Shown in pieces: positions 54,061 through 63,226 of a stretch of 64,000 bases of DNA (positions are counted from its first letter, which is position 1; each line of letters starts with the position of its first letter). This DNA comes from Steroidobacter agaridevorans. GTDB taxonomy: Bacteria > Pseudomonadota > Gammaproteobacteria > Steroidobacterales > Steroidobacteraceae. The translations under genes and the position numbers were made by a program. The notes beneath the pieces are model-generated. The model worked only from the letters and a program-made list of their open reading frames with translations. It ran no database searches and was not told the origin of the DNA. The stretch lies in NCBI RefSeq assembly GCF_009932555.1, contig NZ_BLJO01000007.1:261956-325955 (forward strand), in the 5' to 3' direction.

Positions 54061-54789
54061 CTATCCGCCGATTTCGTTAGCCGCTGCACGCAGCGCATCC
54101 ACGAGGGGCGCTGTCGCAGCTTCGGGAATCCAACCTGACATCGCGACGCCGGCATGAGCAGGGTCGCCCGTCGACACCGCGACCACGTGATGATCGCGGG
54201 CGTCCGCAACGTGCACGCGCGCATAACCCAAGCGACGCACTTCAGCGAGCTTCGCCAGCAGCTGATCGATGCCTTCCGGAAACATCGGGATCTCGCGATC
54301 CTTGTACAGCTCGCGCACTTCGTCGTCTTCGTGCTCGGACAACAACACGATGCCGATGCCGCTGGTCGTCGCCGGCAACAAGCCGATACGACCGAGGCCG
54401 CGCGACGCTTCGATACCCGGAGGCGCGTGGAACAGATAACTCACATTGTCCTGCCACAGCACGCCCAACGCGACGGTGTGACCGAAGCGCCGCAAGCCTT
54501 CCAGCACCGGCAGAGCGTTGCGAATCAGGCCGGACGCGAACAAGCTCTGCGCCGCCAACACGTGCATGCCCGGGCCGGCGGTGTACTTGCGATCGGCGGT
54601 CTGGCGCGCGATGCCCAGATAGGCGAGCGTCTTGAGCAGACGGTTCACCTTCACCGCATCGATGTCCAGCCGGCGCGCCAGCTCGCGAGACCCGACCGGA
54701 TCGGGTGAAGTCGCCAGCGCTTGCAGGGTCGCGATGCCGTCGATCAGGCTTTTGTTGGGCTGGGCGTTGAGTTTGGGTCGCATCGCCAT
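54061..54789 (-). CDS. IclR family regulator
   Basis: A 242-residue regulator. N-terminal winged helix at about 12-70 (KSLIDGIATLQALATSPDPVGSRELARRLDIDAVKVNRLLKTLAYLGIARQ) and an effector domain after 90 (LPVLEGLRRFGHTVALGVLWQDNVSYLFHAP...PATTSGIGIVLLSE). ATG 54789 overlaps the preceding stop as TGATG. Probably senses the keto-deoxy acid or the sugar acid and controls both divergent operons; the repeated TGTTGCTATAT at 56911 and 57018 is a candidate target. Confidence 0.9.
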   Translation of the reverse strand: MAMRPKLNAQPNKSLIDGIATLQALATSPDPVGSRELARRLDIDAVKVNRLLKTLAYLGIARQTADRKYTAGPGMHVLAAQSLFASGLIRNALPVLEGLRRFGHTVALGVLWQDNVSYLFHAPPGIEASRGLGRIGLLPATTSGIGIVLLSEHEDDEVRELYKDREIPMFPEGIDQLLAKLAEVRRLGYARVHVADARDHHVVAVSTGDPAHAGVAMSGWIPEAATAPLVDALRAAANEIGG

Positions 54790-55961
54790 CAGCCTGCGAT
54801 CCGCTCCGCAAAATCCCACAACCGAGCATTCGGCGCGGCGCCCAGTCCAGGCGCGGTCGGCAGCAGATAAGCGCCGTCCGCGTAGCCCATGTCGCTATCC
54901 AATAGCTGCAGATTTCTTTCGAACACCGAGTGCTGCCATTCATGTTTCCACAGAGGGCGCAATGTTGCCGACACCTGCAGGCTGGCCGCAAGAAACAAAC
55001 CGGTGCCGATGGTGGCGTGAGGCGCAATCGCCGCGCCCCGCTCCGCCGCCAGTGCCGCGATCCGGCGGAATTGAGTGATGCCGGTGTGGCCCATCTCCGG
55101 CTGGAGAATGGCCAAGGGCCCTGCGGCGAGCCGATTGGCTGCTTCATACGCCGTGTACCACTCTTCGCCCGCGGCCACGGCGATCCGGCTTTCGCGCGCG
55201 ACCCGAGCCAGGCCGACCTGATCCTCGGGTTTGACCGGCGCTTCGACGAAGAACGGCCGATGCGGCTCGAGCGCAGCGATCAACTCGAGCGCTTCGTCAG
55301 CAGTGAACTTCCAGTGCAGGTCGACCATGATCTGCGCATCCGGCCCGAGCGCCGCGCGCAGCGCCGCCATTTCCGCCACGATGCCTTCATGACTGACGAC
55401 CGCGGCGAACTTGAATGCTCGATGTCCCGCTGCGTACTTTTCTTTGGCAAGCGAAACGCGCTCCTCCAGCGTCGCCGCCGGCAGGCCCGATAGATAACCC
55501 GGCACGGTCGCATTCACCGTCGGTCCGAGCAGATCGCGAATCGGCACGCCCCGCTGCTTGCCGTACAGATCCCACAGCGCGATATCGATCGCGGCAATCG
55601 CATCGACATGGAAGCCGCCACTGCAGCCGCGAACACGCATCAATCCGTAAAGCTCATCCCAGACTTGTTCGACGTCTGCGGGATTGGCGCCGATGGCCAC
55701 CGGCGCCAGCAGATCGTTGACGATCTCGCAGGTCGCGCGCGGCGCGCAGATGCCGTAGGTTTCGCCCCAGCCCACCGATCCATCGTCGCAGGTCACCTTG
55801 ACGACGATGGAACGATCGACGGTCGGATAGATCGTGCCGTTGCCCCGACGCACCACGTAACCGCGCGAATTGACGCTCTCCCCCGGCGCCAGCGGCCCGA
55901 GATAAGGCGTGTCACGCGGGATGGTGACGATGAACGTTTCGACCGACGCGACTCGACTCAC
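54789..55961 (-). CDS. Enolase-superfamily sugar-acid dehydratase (mandelate racemase group)
   Basis: A 390-residue TIM-barrel enzyme expected to dehydrate an aldonate to a 2-keto-3-deoxy acid. Capping domain to about 130; metal ligands Asp in IMVDLHWKF, Glu in FFVEAPV, Glu in AAGEEWYT; catalytic His in IAPHATIGTG; Lys in FKFAAVVSHEG on strand 2. The Trp-rich end (WKHEWQHSVF) recalls D-galactonate and related dehydratases. It overlaps the DapA-like gene (ATGA). Exact acid unknown. Confidence 0.88.
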   Translation of the reverse strand: MSRVASVETFIVTIPRDTPYLGPLAPGESVNSRGYVVRRGNGTIYPTVDRSIVVKVTCDDGSVGWGETYGICAPRATCEIVNDLLAPVAIGANPADVEQVWDELYGLMRVRGCSGGFHVDAIAAIDIALWDLYGKQRGVPIRDLLGPTVNATVPGYLSGLPAATLEERVSLAKEKYAAGHRAFKFAAVVSHEGIVAEMAALRAALGPDAQIMVDLHWKFTADEALELIAALEPHRPFFVEAPVKPEDQVGLARVARESRIAVAAGEEWYTAYEAANRLAAGPLAILQPEMGHTGITQFRRIAALAAERGAAIAPHATIGTGLFLAASLQVSATLRPLWKHEWQHSVFERNLQLLDSDMGYADGAYLLPTAPGLGAAPNARLWDFAERIAG

Positions 55962-56869
55962 TTGCCAGCAACCTCGGGCGGCAGCAGATCGGCCAGCCGC
56001 TTCAACAACGCATCCAGCTCCACTCGATCGAAACGATCGAGCTCCGGCCCGGGCGCGCGCACGAACGTATTCTCGATCAGGCCACGGCGCTTGAGCACTT
56101 CCTTGGTCAGCCGCCAGCGGAAGATGGCCTGCATATTCAGCAGCGGCAAGGTGCGCTCGAACAGATCGCGCGCCGCCCGCTCTTCGCCGTGCAGGAATTT
56201 ATCGAACATCGCGACGTGCAGCTCGCTGATCTCACAAGCTGGCATCGTGCCCTTCGCGCCGCGCGTCAACTCGTCGATGACGTAGCGAGCGCCAGCACCG
56301 CCAAACACGGCAAGCAGCGAATCGCCGGCCAGGTCCGTCAATTGCGTGATGCGCTGACCCGACGGCGGCGCCTCTTCCTTCACGTAACGGATGCCCTCTA
56401 CCTCGCGCGCCAACACGGCCACCTTGTCGAGCGACAAGCCAATGCCCATCGGCGCGGGCGCGTTTTGCAACATGATGTCGATGCCCGAGCCGGCATGGAC
56501 ATCGCGAAAGAAATCCCGCATGCCCGCCGGATCTTCGGCGAAGACCTTCGGCGTGAGCACCATCGACGCGACCGCGCCCGCCTTCGCACCAGCCGCGGCA
56601 TAGGCGACGGCATCGTCCGTCTTCACGGCGCTCGCGCCGACGATGAATGGCACGCGGCCGCCAATCCACTGGCCGATCAACTGCGTCATATGCAGTCGCT
56701 CATCGCGGCTGAGCATGTCGTACTCGCTCGCGAGCCCGGGGAACACGATGCCCTGGGCGCCCGAGGCGACGATGTAATCCACCACCCGACGCGTCCCGAC
56801 TTCGTCGATCTCGCCCGAGGCTCTGAAGATGGTGGGAAGGATCGGCAGCACGCCGCGCACGATCGCCAT
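55958..56869 (-). CDS. DapA-family aldolase/lyase lacking the usual Tyr
   Basis: A 303-residue TIM-barrel class I aldolase of the dihydrodipicolinate synthase/N-acetylneuraminate lyase family. Schiff-base lysine K164 in IRYVKEEAPP; GxxxE-like GLASEYDMLS near 46-54. The strand that normally reads YNxP has LQNAPAP (about 134-140), so the conserved catalytic Tyr is Gln. That points to a sugar-acid lyase subfamily rather than lysine biosynthesis. ATG 56869 follows AGGAG. First gene of the minus-strand operon. Confidence 0.85.
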   Translation of the reverse strand: MAIVRGVLPILPTIFRASGEIDEVGTRRVVDYIVASGAQGIVFPGLASEYDMLSRDERLHMTQLIGQWIGGRVPFIVGASAVKTDDAVAYAAAGAKAGAVASMVLTPKVFAEDPAGMRDFFRDVHAGSGIDIMLQNAPAPMGIGLSLDKVAVLAREVEGIRYVKEEAPPSGQRITQLTDLAGDSLLAVFGGAGARYVIDELTRGAKGTMPACEISELHVAMFDKFLHGEERAARDLFERTLPLLNMQAIFRWRLTKEVLKRRGLIENTFVRAPGPELDRFDRVELDALLKRLADLLPPEVAGK

Positions 56870-57099
56870 AACCGGAATTCTCCTGTCGGACGGTCGTCGA
56901 CCGCCCAAAGTGTTGCTATATGTGTAAGCGTCTCTTCCTGGCCGGCGGATGTCAATGGGAGAATTTGTCGGATTTAACGCAATCCTGGCGATTCACTGCG
57001 GCTTGATTTGAAATCGATGTTGCTATATTAGTATCACCTAGAACGACGCCGCACATTCACTCATCGGCCCGCGGCGCGCCATGGTTAGGGGGATTGGTC
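56870..57099. promoter_or_regulatory. Divergent control region of the two sugar-acid operons
   Basis: 230 bases between the DapA-like gene and the TonB receptor. The 11-base sequence TGTTGCTATAT occurs at 56911-56921 and 57018-57028 in the same orientation, followed by GTGTAAG and TAGTATC. The spacing of 107 bases puts one copy near each gene start (42 and 72 bases). Good candidates for operator sites of the IclR regulator encoded in the left operon. Confidence 0.55.
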
Positions 57100-59745
57100 A
57101 TGACGAGGAAGCTGAAGAATCGGTTCGTTTGTGGTCTGGCGGCGCTCAGCCCGACGCTGCTGGTCGCGCCGGTTTACGCGCAGTCCACCGCTCCGGCGGG
57201 CGATGGCGTCGAAGAAGTCGTCGTCACCGGCATTCGCGAGAGCTTGAACCGGGCGCGCGACATCAAGCGAGAGTCGACCCAGATCGTCGATGCCATCGTC
57301 GCCGACGACATCGGCAAACTTCCGGACCGCAACGTCGCCGAATCGCTGGCCCGCGTGTCCGGCGTGCAAGTGGATCGCGGCATCGCTGAAGGCACCAGCG
57401 TCTCGGTGCGCGGCCTTCGTCAGAACGTTTACTTGTACAACGGCCGCCAGATCGTCGACCCGACCGGTCGCGGCGGCAACGGTCTCGATACGCTCGGCAG
57501 CTCGACGTACGGTTTGCTGTCCCTCGTGCCCTCCGAGCTGATCTCACGTTTGGAACTGACCAAGCTCGCGAGCGCCGATCAGATCGATGGCGCGCTCGGC
57601 GGCATCGTCGACGTGCAGACCCGCAAGCCGCTCGAAGGCCCGGATCAGATCGCGGCCAAAGTCGGCGGCACTTATTACGATCAAGCCTCGGAAGACGGTT
57701 ACGACGCGTTCGCGCTGGCCTCTCATAAGTTCGCGGGCGATACGCTCGGCGTCCTGGTCTCCGCCTCGTTCAATCGTCGCAATCTGTCGCAGGAAGGTCT
57801 CGATACGTTCTCGGGCTACTCGCGCTTCACCGACAGCACCGGCACCGTCCGCTTCGGCAATGCCGATGCCCGTCCCGAAGAAATCGCCGAGACCCGCAAG
57901 AACGTCGGCCTCTCCGGCATGGTGCAGTGGCAGCCCGCCGATGGCGTCGAGCTCACCGCCGACACCTTTTATTCCGAGCTCGATTCCGACCGGAATCGCT
58001 GGTGGCTGTCGTTCACTCCCACCGCCGGGCTGAGCAACGCCGAGTATTCGCCGAACAACATCCTGCTGAGGGGCCGCGCCACCGGACCGGTGCTGACCAA
58101 CACGGAGTTCCTCGATACCGAAGCCAGCATCTGGTCCTCGGCCCTGAGCGGCAAGTTCGACATCAACGACCGGCTGCGCGCCAGCGCCGAACTGGCGTAC
58201 ACCGAGTCGGAATCGACCGCGCACCAGATCTATTTCCGCTTGCAGCCCGTCGTCGGCATCACGCCCACGGTGGATTTCGACTTCACCGCCGGCGACCTCG
58301 GCTCCTATCAGATCAACGGCATCGACCTGACCGACCCCAATCAGCTGCGCTACACGATCCTGTTCGACAACTTATATGACGTCCGCAGCGAAGACACCGC
58401 CGCGCGCACCGACTGGACTTACGATGTGGATGCCGGCGCGCTGAGGTCGATCAGCGTCGGCGCCCGCTACGAAAACATCGACTCCGAGCAGAACCCGCTG
58501 CGCGCCGACATCCGCCCGACCGGCGGCATTCCGGCAAGCGCCCTCTCTTCTTATTTGACGATGCATTCCAACCCTGGCTTTGCCAGCGGCGAATTCGAGG
58601 GGCTGCCGCGCTCTTACCTGACCGCCAACCCGTCCGTCAGCAGTTGCTCGGCCTTCAGCGACGTGCCGGCGATTTCTCAGAACGCGCAGTGTCTCGACCC
58701 GCGCAACAACACCAACGCGTTGTCGAGCACGTTCGAGATCAAAGAGAAGTTCACGTCGGCGTACACCAAGCTCGATTTCGGCACCGAACTCGGCTCGGCG
58801 AACCTGAGCGGCAACATCGGCGTGCGTTATCTGCATCGCGAGCTGGAATCCATCGGCAATCAGATCGCCCCGACCGGCGGCGCCACCGCCAGCACGTTCG
58901 AACGCAACGACAGCGACTTCCTGCCCTCCGCGGTCACGAAGCTCGAACTCACTGACGACCTGGTGTTCCGACTCGGCGCGGCCCGCGTGATCGCCTATCC
59001 GAACACGGCCGACCTCAACAGCGGCGTCACACTCGCGAACAACGCGGTGTTCGTCGATGGCGTGCAAACGGTGCTCGGCACCGGCAACGGCGGCGCGCCG
59101 GACCTGGATCCGTTCAAGGCCGATCAGGCCGATCTGTCCGCCGAATACTATTTCGGCGAGCAGGCGCTGGTGTCGCTGGGCCTGTTCTACAAGGATGTGT
59201 CGACCTTCATCATCCAGCAGCAGAGCCCCGAGACCTACGGCGGCGTCAATTACCTGGTGAACCGCAAGGTCAACGGCGAAGGCGCCGAAGTCAAAGGCGT
59301 CGAGATGCTGGTGCAGCTGCCGTTCTACTTCCTGCCCGAGGCGTTCGATGGCTTCGGCATCATCGCCAGCTACTCCTATATCGACTCCAGCACCCCGATC
59401 AAAGACGTGGCCGGGCGAGTGCTGCCGCTGCCGGGCCTGTCGCCGAACAACGTGAACTTCGTCGGCTACTTCGAGCGCGGGCCGTTCAGCGCCCGTCTCG
59501 CCTACAACTGGCGCGATGACTATCTGGTCGGTCTGTCGGCGGCGGCCACGGGCATCTACAACAGCCCGTACACCGACCTGTCGGCCACGCTGCGTTACGA
59601 CGTGAGCGATGCCGTCTCGCTGGGCTTCGAAGCGAACAACCTTCTCGACGAGAAGCAACGGACTTACGATGGCGTCGACGAGGCGCTGCGCACCAACTTG
59701 TTCTTCGGGAGAATCTACAAGGCCAGCGTCAGCTTGAAATTCTGA
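57100..59745 (+). CDS. TonB-dependent receptor, Xanthomonas/Caulobacter type
   Basis: An 881-residue outer-membrane receptor. Signal peptide 1-28; TonB box GVEEVVVTGIRES; plug signature IKRESTQIVDAIVADDIGKLPDRNVAESLARVSGVQV; barrel ending KASVSLKF with terminal Phe. ATG 57100 has AGGGGG 7 bases upstream. It leads the plus-strand operon of sugar dehydrogenase, KDGal kinase, lactonase, GH105 and dehydratase genes, so it probably imports a uronate-bearing oligosaccharide. Confidence 0.94.
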   Translation: MTRKLKNRFVCGLAALSPTLLVAPVYAQSTAPAGDGVEEVVVTGIRESLNRARDIKRESTQIVDAIVADDIGKLPDRNVAESLARVSGVQVDRGIAEGTSVSVRGLRQNVYLYNGRQIVDPTGRGGNGLDTLGSSTYGLLSLVPSELISRLELTKLASADQIDGALGGIVDVQTRKPLEGPDQIAAKVGGTYYDQASEDGYDAFALASHKFAGDTLGVLVSASFNRRNLSQEGLDTFSGYSRFTDSTGTVRFGNADARPEEIAETRKNVGLSGMVQWQPADGVELTADTFYSELDSDRNRWWLSFTPTAGLSNAEYSPNNILLRGRATGPVLTNTEFLDTEASIWSSALSGKFDINDRLRASAELAYTESESTAHQIYFRLQPVVGITPTVDFDFTAGDLGSYQINGIDLTDPNQLRYTILFDNLYDVRSEDTAARTDWTYDVDAGALRSISVGARYENIDSEQNPLRADIRPTGGIPASALSSYLTMHSNPGFASGEFEGLPRSYLTANPSVSSCSAFSDVPAISQNAQCLDPRNNTNALSSTFEIKEKFTSAYTKLDFGTELGSANLSGNIGVRYLHRELESIGNQIAPTGGATASTFERNDSDFLPSAVTKLELTDDLVFRLGAARVIAYPNTADLNSGVTLANNAVFVDGVQTVLGTGNGGAPDLDPFKADQADLSAEYYFGEQALVSLGLFYKDVSTFIIQQQSPETYGGVNYLVNRKVNGEGAEVKGVEMLVQLPFYFLPEAFDGFGIIASYSYIDSSTPIKDVAGRVLPLPGLSPNNVNFVGYFERGPFSARLAYNWRDDYLVGLSAAATGIYNSPYTDLSATLRYDVSDAVSLGFEANNLLDEKQRTYDGVDEALRTNLFFGRIYKASVSLKF

Positions 59746-59757
59746 CGGAGGTTTGCC

Positions 59758-60489
59758 TTGAAGACTCTGAGCGGGCATGTGGCGCTGGTGACCGGCGCCG
59801 CGAGCGGAATCGGCGCGGCCATCGTCGCCCGCCTCCAGGCGGAAGGCGCACGCGTCGCCGGGCTGGATGTGAAGCCGGGCGCTGTCAGCGATCTCAATCT
59901 GATCGCTGACATGCGCTCCACTCCTGCGCTCGAAGCGGCCGTGGCCCAGGCAACGAAATCGCTGGGAGCGCCGGACATCCTGGTGCACGCCGCGGCAGCG
60001 AGTTTTCCGGGCGGCGTGTTCGATACGGATCCGCAAACGTTTCTGGACCTGTACGACGTGAACGTCGTCGGCGCGGTGCGGCTGTTGCAGCTGTGCACGC
60101 CAGGAATGTCGCCTCTGGGCGGGGCGGTGGTCTTTTTGTCTTCGATCAACGCCGACTACGCCACACCGACGCTCGCTGCTTATGCCGCGACCAAAGCGGC
60201 CCTCAACAATCTGGTGAAGACCGCGGCGCTCGAGCTTGCACCGAGCAAGATCAGGGTGAATGCGATCGCGCCCGCCAGCATCGACACTCCCCTGCTTCGC
60301 GAGTCGTTCGCTCGCACCGCCGATCCCGAGGAAGCCCGGATTAAAAACGTCGCGCGTCATCCGCTGGGACGATTGGGGAGCGCCGAGGAAGTGGCCGAGT
60401 TGGTTTTGTTTCTAGCATCCGATCGCGCGCAATGGATCACCGGGTCCGTTTATCCGATCGACGGAGGAGCCGGTGTCACAAGACGATAA
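59758..60489 (+). CDS. SDR family sugar dehydrogenase
   Basis: A 243-residue classical SDR. TGAASGIG at 12-19, catalytic S129, Y142 and K146 (YAATK), and the C-terminal WITGSVYPIDGGAGVTRR ending common to sugar-oxidising SDRs. TTG 59758 has a very strong GGAGG. Its place ahead of a KDGal kinase and a lactonase suggests oxidation of an aldose to an aldonolactone, step one of the De Ley-Doudoroff route (inference). Overlaps the kinase gene by 17 bases. Confidence 0.88.
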   Translation: MKTLSGHVALVTGAASGIGAAIVARLQAEGARVAGLDVKPGAVSDLNLIADMRSTPALEAAVAQATKSLGAPDILVHAAAASFPGGVFDTDPQTFLDLYDVNVVGAVRLLQLCTPGMSPLGGAVVFLSSINADYATPTLAAYAATKAALNNLVKTAALELAPSKIRVNAIAPASIDTPLLRESFARTADPEEARIKNVARHPLGRLGSAEEVAELVLFLASDRAQWITGSVYPIDGGAGVTRR

Positions 60490-61387
60490 AACGTTCGTTG
60501 GCGTGAATTGGGGCAGTACGAACTTTCGTGCTTATCTGATTGGCGTTGACGGTTCAGCGGTCGATGAGTACTCCGCACCTGCTGGTGTGGTCAACCTCGA
60601 TCGCAGTGGGATGGCGGCTACTATGGATGCGCTCGCCGTGCGCTGGCCGAACAGCGGCCCGGTGTACGCGTCCGGCATGATTGGATCGAATGTCGGCTGG
60701 AAAGAAGTTCCTTACGCGGAAGCGCCGGCTGGTTGTGCGGATCTCGCCTCCGCTGCCGTTGCGACTGAGATTGGCAGCGTGCCGGTTCACATCGTTCCTG
60801 GCATCACCTGCCGCCGCAGCTTCGACGGCGAGCCCGACATTCTGCGCGGCGAAGAAATCGAGATGATGGGTCTTGCTTCGCTCGGCACGGTCGACGGTTG
60901 GGTCGCGCTTCCCGGCACACATACCAAATGGGCGCGACTCGAGCAGGGCCGAGTCGTCGAGTTCTTCACCAGCATGTCCGGCGAAATCTTCGACCGGCTG
61001 ACGGCGAAGGGGCTGCTCGCTTCCATCGTCGAGGGCGAGGCGCAGGATGGGCCGGTGTTTCTCAAAGGTGTCGCCGCGGGTCGTGCGCGCAAGTTGAGTC
61101 TGGGCACCTTGTTGTTTGGTGCGCGGGCGAAGGTCGTGAGAGGGTTTCTGTCCAAGCCGGATGCCGCTTCGTACATTCGCGGCTTGTTGATCGGCTCGGA
61201 GATCGCCGATGCCATGGCTGTGTATCCCACGGCGGGCGATGCGGTCGTTCCTTTGGTCGGTAGTCGCGTGGTGTGTGCGCTCTATGCGAGCGCACTGAAT
61301 GCAGCCGGCATTTCCAGCGCGATCGTCGATTCACGCATCGCCTGCTTGCGCGGGTTCACGGCGCTTCATGAGTTGCGTCATGGCTGA
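60473..61387 (+). CDS. dgoK: 2-dehydro-3-deoxygalactonokinase
   Basis: A 304-residue sugar-acid kinase that phosphorylates 2-keto-3-deoxygalactonate at O6. Opening FVGVNWGSTNFRAYLI is the DgoK phosphate-binding pattern; VYASGMIGSNVGWKEVPY, LRGEEIEMMGL, LPGTHTKWARLEQGRVVEFFTSMSGEIFDRL and RGLLIGSEI are family blocks. GTG 60473 follows GGAGGAGCC. Partner of the aldolase at 52197. Confidence 0.93.
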   Translation: MSQDDKTFVGVNWGSTNFRAYLIGVDGSAVDEYSAPAGVVNLDRSGMAATMDALAVRWPNSGPVYASGMIGSNVGWKEVPYAEAPAGCADLASAAVATEIGSVPVHIVPGITCRRSFDGEPDILRGEEIEMMGLASLGTVDGWVALPGTHTKWARLEQGRVVEFFTSMSGEIFDRLTAKGLLASIVEGEAQDGPVFLKGVAAGRARKLSLGTLLFGARAKVVRGFLSKPDAASYIRGLLIGSEIADAMAVYPTAGDAVVPLVGSRVVCALYASALNAAGISSAIVDSRIACLRGFTALHELRHG

Positions 61388-62246
61388 GAATTCGATTGTC
61401 GCTCGCCTGGTCTGCGACGCTGGCGCGGCGATCGGCGAATCGCCGGCGTGGCAGGGCGACAGCGCGTGGTGGACCGACCCGGTGTCGCGGCGGCTGCTGC
61501 ACTGGATCGATGGGCATACCGCGCGCCAGACGGGCGCTGACTCGAACGGCCATCTCGAATCCATCGCGATGCCTTCCTCTGTCTGGTCGCTAGCCTCGTT
61601 GCCGGATGGAACATTGGCCGGCGCCCTCGACGACCGCTTCTGCTCGCTTTCGCCGAGCGGCGAGATCGCCGCCGGGCCGGCCGCGACCATCGACGCCGGC
61701 TGTCGCTTCAATGACATGACGACGGACGCCAACGGCGGGCTCTGGGTCGGCATGATGCATCGGGGCATTCTCGCCACACGCGGCGCGATCTTTTATGCGC
61801 CTTCGCTAAATGAAGCACCGAAGCGCGTCGCCTCCGGTCTCGGCGTGCCAAACGGAATGAAGCTCTCCGCTGATGGCCGAACGCTCTTTGTCGTCGATAC
61901 GCTCGAGCGCACCCTGCTCGCCTATCCGGTCGACGGCGGCACGCTGGGCGAACCCGTGATCGTCAGCGACTTCCTCGGTCTGGCCGGCAAACCGGACGGA
62001 ATGACACTCGCGCCGGATGGAACATTCTGGGTCGCGATGTGGGGCGGCAGCAGCGTCGTGCAACTCGCCCGCGACGGCGCTTACTTGCAACGAATCGACG
62101 TGCCCGCCCCTCACATCAGCAGTGTCTGCTTCGCTGGACCGAATCGATTGTTGGTCACGACGTCGCGAATGCGGCTCAGCCCGCAAGCGCTGCTCGATCA
62201 TCCAGGCTCGGGCGCCCTGTTCGAGATATTGCTGGAATGCCCATGA
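61380..62246 (+). CDS. SMP-30/gluconolactonase family sugar lactonase
   Basis: A 288-residue cytosolic beta-propeller lactonase. Metal-site residues: Glu in AAIGESPAW, Asn in CRFNDMTTDANGGLWVG, Asn in LGVPNGMKLS, Asp in KPDGMTLAPDGTFWVA. No signal peptide, in contrast to the SMP-30 protein at 37758. The ATG overlaps the kinase stop region by 8 bases. Expected to open the lactone made by the SDR, giving the aldonate for the dehydratase. Confidence 0.9.
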   Translation: MAENSIVARLVCDAGAAIGESPAWQGDSAWWTDPVSRRLLHWIDGHTARQTGADSNGHLESIAMPSSVWSLASLPDGTLAGALDDRFCSLSPSGEIAAGPAATIDAGCRFNDMTTDANGGLWVGMMHRGILATRGAIFYAPSLNEAPKRVASGLGVPNGMKLSADGRTLFVVDTLERTLLAYPVDGGTLGEPVIVSDFLGLAGKPDGMTLAPDGTFWVAMWGGSSVVQLARDGAYLQRIDVPAPHISSVCFAGPNRLLVTTSRMRLSPQALLDHPGSGALFEILLECP

Positions 62247-63226
62247 CGCGTGACTTACTAAAGGCGGCGGCGTCCGTCACCATGCGCTGGAACTATCGCG
62301 TCTGGGGATTCGGCGAGGCCATCGCTCTGCGTGGACTACTGCGGGCGGGCGATGTGCTCGGCGATGCGACACCGTTCGGCTTCGTTCACGGAATCCTGCG
62401 CAGCTGGTTGGGCAAAGGCGTCGCGCGTAGCAACGAAGATCACGTCGGCGCCGGTCGCGAACTGATCGCGCTCTATCAACGAACGCAGGACGAACAATTC
62501 CTCGACGCCGCGCGAAAACTCGCCGCACTCAACGCGAGCTTCCCAGCCGGTGCAACCGGCGAGCGATATCACCGCGGCGACACGCCGGGCTGGCGCTGGC
62601 AGATCTGGGTCGATTGCATGGACGTCGACGGCCCCTTCCTGGCCGCCCTCGCTCACGCAACCGGCGACCACCAATACTTCGATCAAGCTGTCGGCGAGCT
62701 ACTCGGCTACGCACGCACGCTGCAAACAGACAACGGCCTGCTCTTCCACGGTTTCGAGCGTTACTGCGGAAGGAACGGCGAACTCTGGGCGCGCGGCAAT
62801 GGCTGGGCACTGATGGGCCTGGTCGACACCCTGATCCTGCTGCCGCAAACCCATCGCGCCTGGAACGAACTGCAACAGCGAACAGTCGCACTCGCCGACG
62901 CGCTCGCCGACTCGCAAGACGCGAGCGGCATGTGGCACACCGTCATCAACGACAGCGGGACCTATCTCGAATCGACGCTCGCGACAATGGCCGCATATGC
63001 GCTGCCTGAGGCTTTCAAGCACGGCGTGCTCGATTCATCCCGCTATGAAGAGATGGAGCGCAAGGCTCGCGCCGCCATGCACTCGCAAATCAAAGACGGC
63101 ACGTTGCAACTCGTCAGCGATGCAACGCCCGTCGGCGCGCGAGCCGTCTATGCAACCCGGCCGTTCGGCACGTTCCCGTGGGGTCAAGGACCGCTGCTGC
63201 TCGCCCTGTGTCAGGAGGCCGAATGA
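62243..63226 (+). CDS. GH105/GH88-type unsaturated uronyl hydrolase, cytosolic
   Basis: A 327-residue (alpha/alpha)6-barrel hydrolase. Helix pairs LLKAAASVTMRWNYRVWGFGEA and HVGAGRELIALYQRTQD; catalytic-region Asp in WQIWVDCMDVDGPFLAALAHATGD; GRNGELWARGNGWALMGLVDTL; tail GTFPWGQGPLLLAL. No signal peptide, so it acts on oligosaccharides already inside the cell. ATG 62243 overlaps the lactonase stop (ATGA). It would release an unsaturated uronate from lyase products, feeding the locus. Confidence 0.87.
   Translation: MTRDLLKAAASVTMRWNYRVWGFGEAIALRGLLRAGDVLGDATPFGFVHGILRSWLGKGVARSNEDHVGAGRELIALYQRTQDEQFLDAARKLAALNASFPAGATGERYHRGDTPGWRWQIWVDCMDVDGPFLAALAHATGDHQYFDQAVGELLGYARTLQTDNGLLFHGFERYCGRNGELWARGNGWALMGLVDTLILLPQTHRAWNELQQRTVALADALADSQDASGMWHTVINDSGTYLESTLATMAAYALPEAFKHGVLDSSRYEEMERKARAAMHSQIKDGTLQLVSDATPVGARAVYATRPFGTFPWGQGPLLLALCQEAE

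Noticed and set aside
55958-56869. Calling this gene dapA (lysine biosynthesis)
   Set aside because: The conserved Tyr strand is altered and the operon is for sugar acids.
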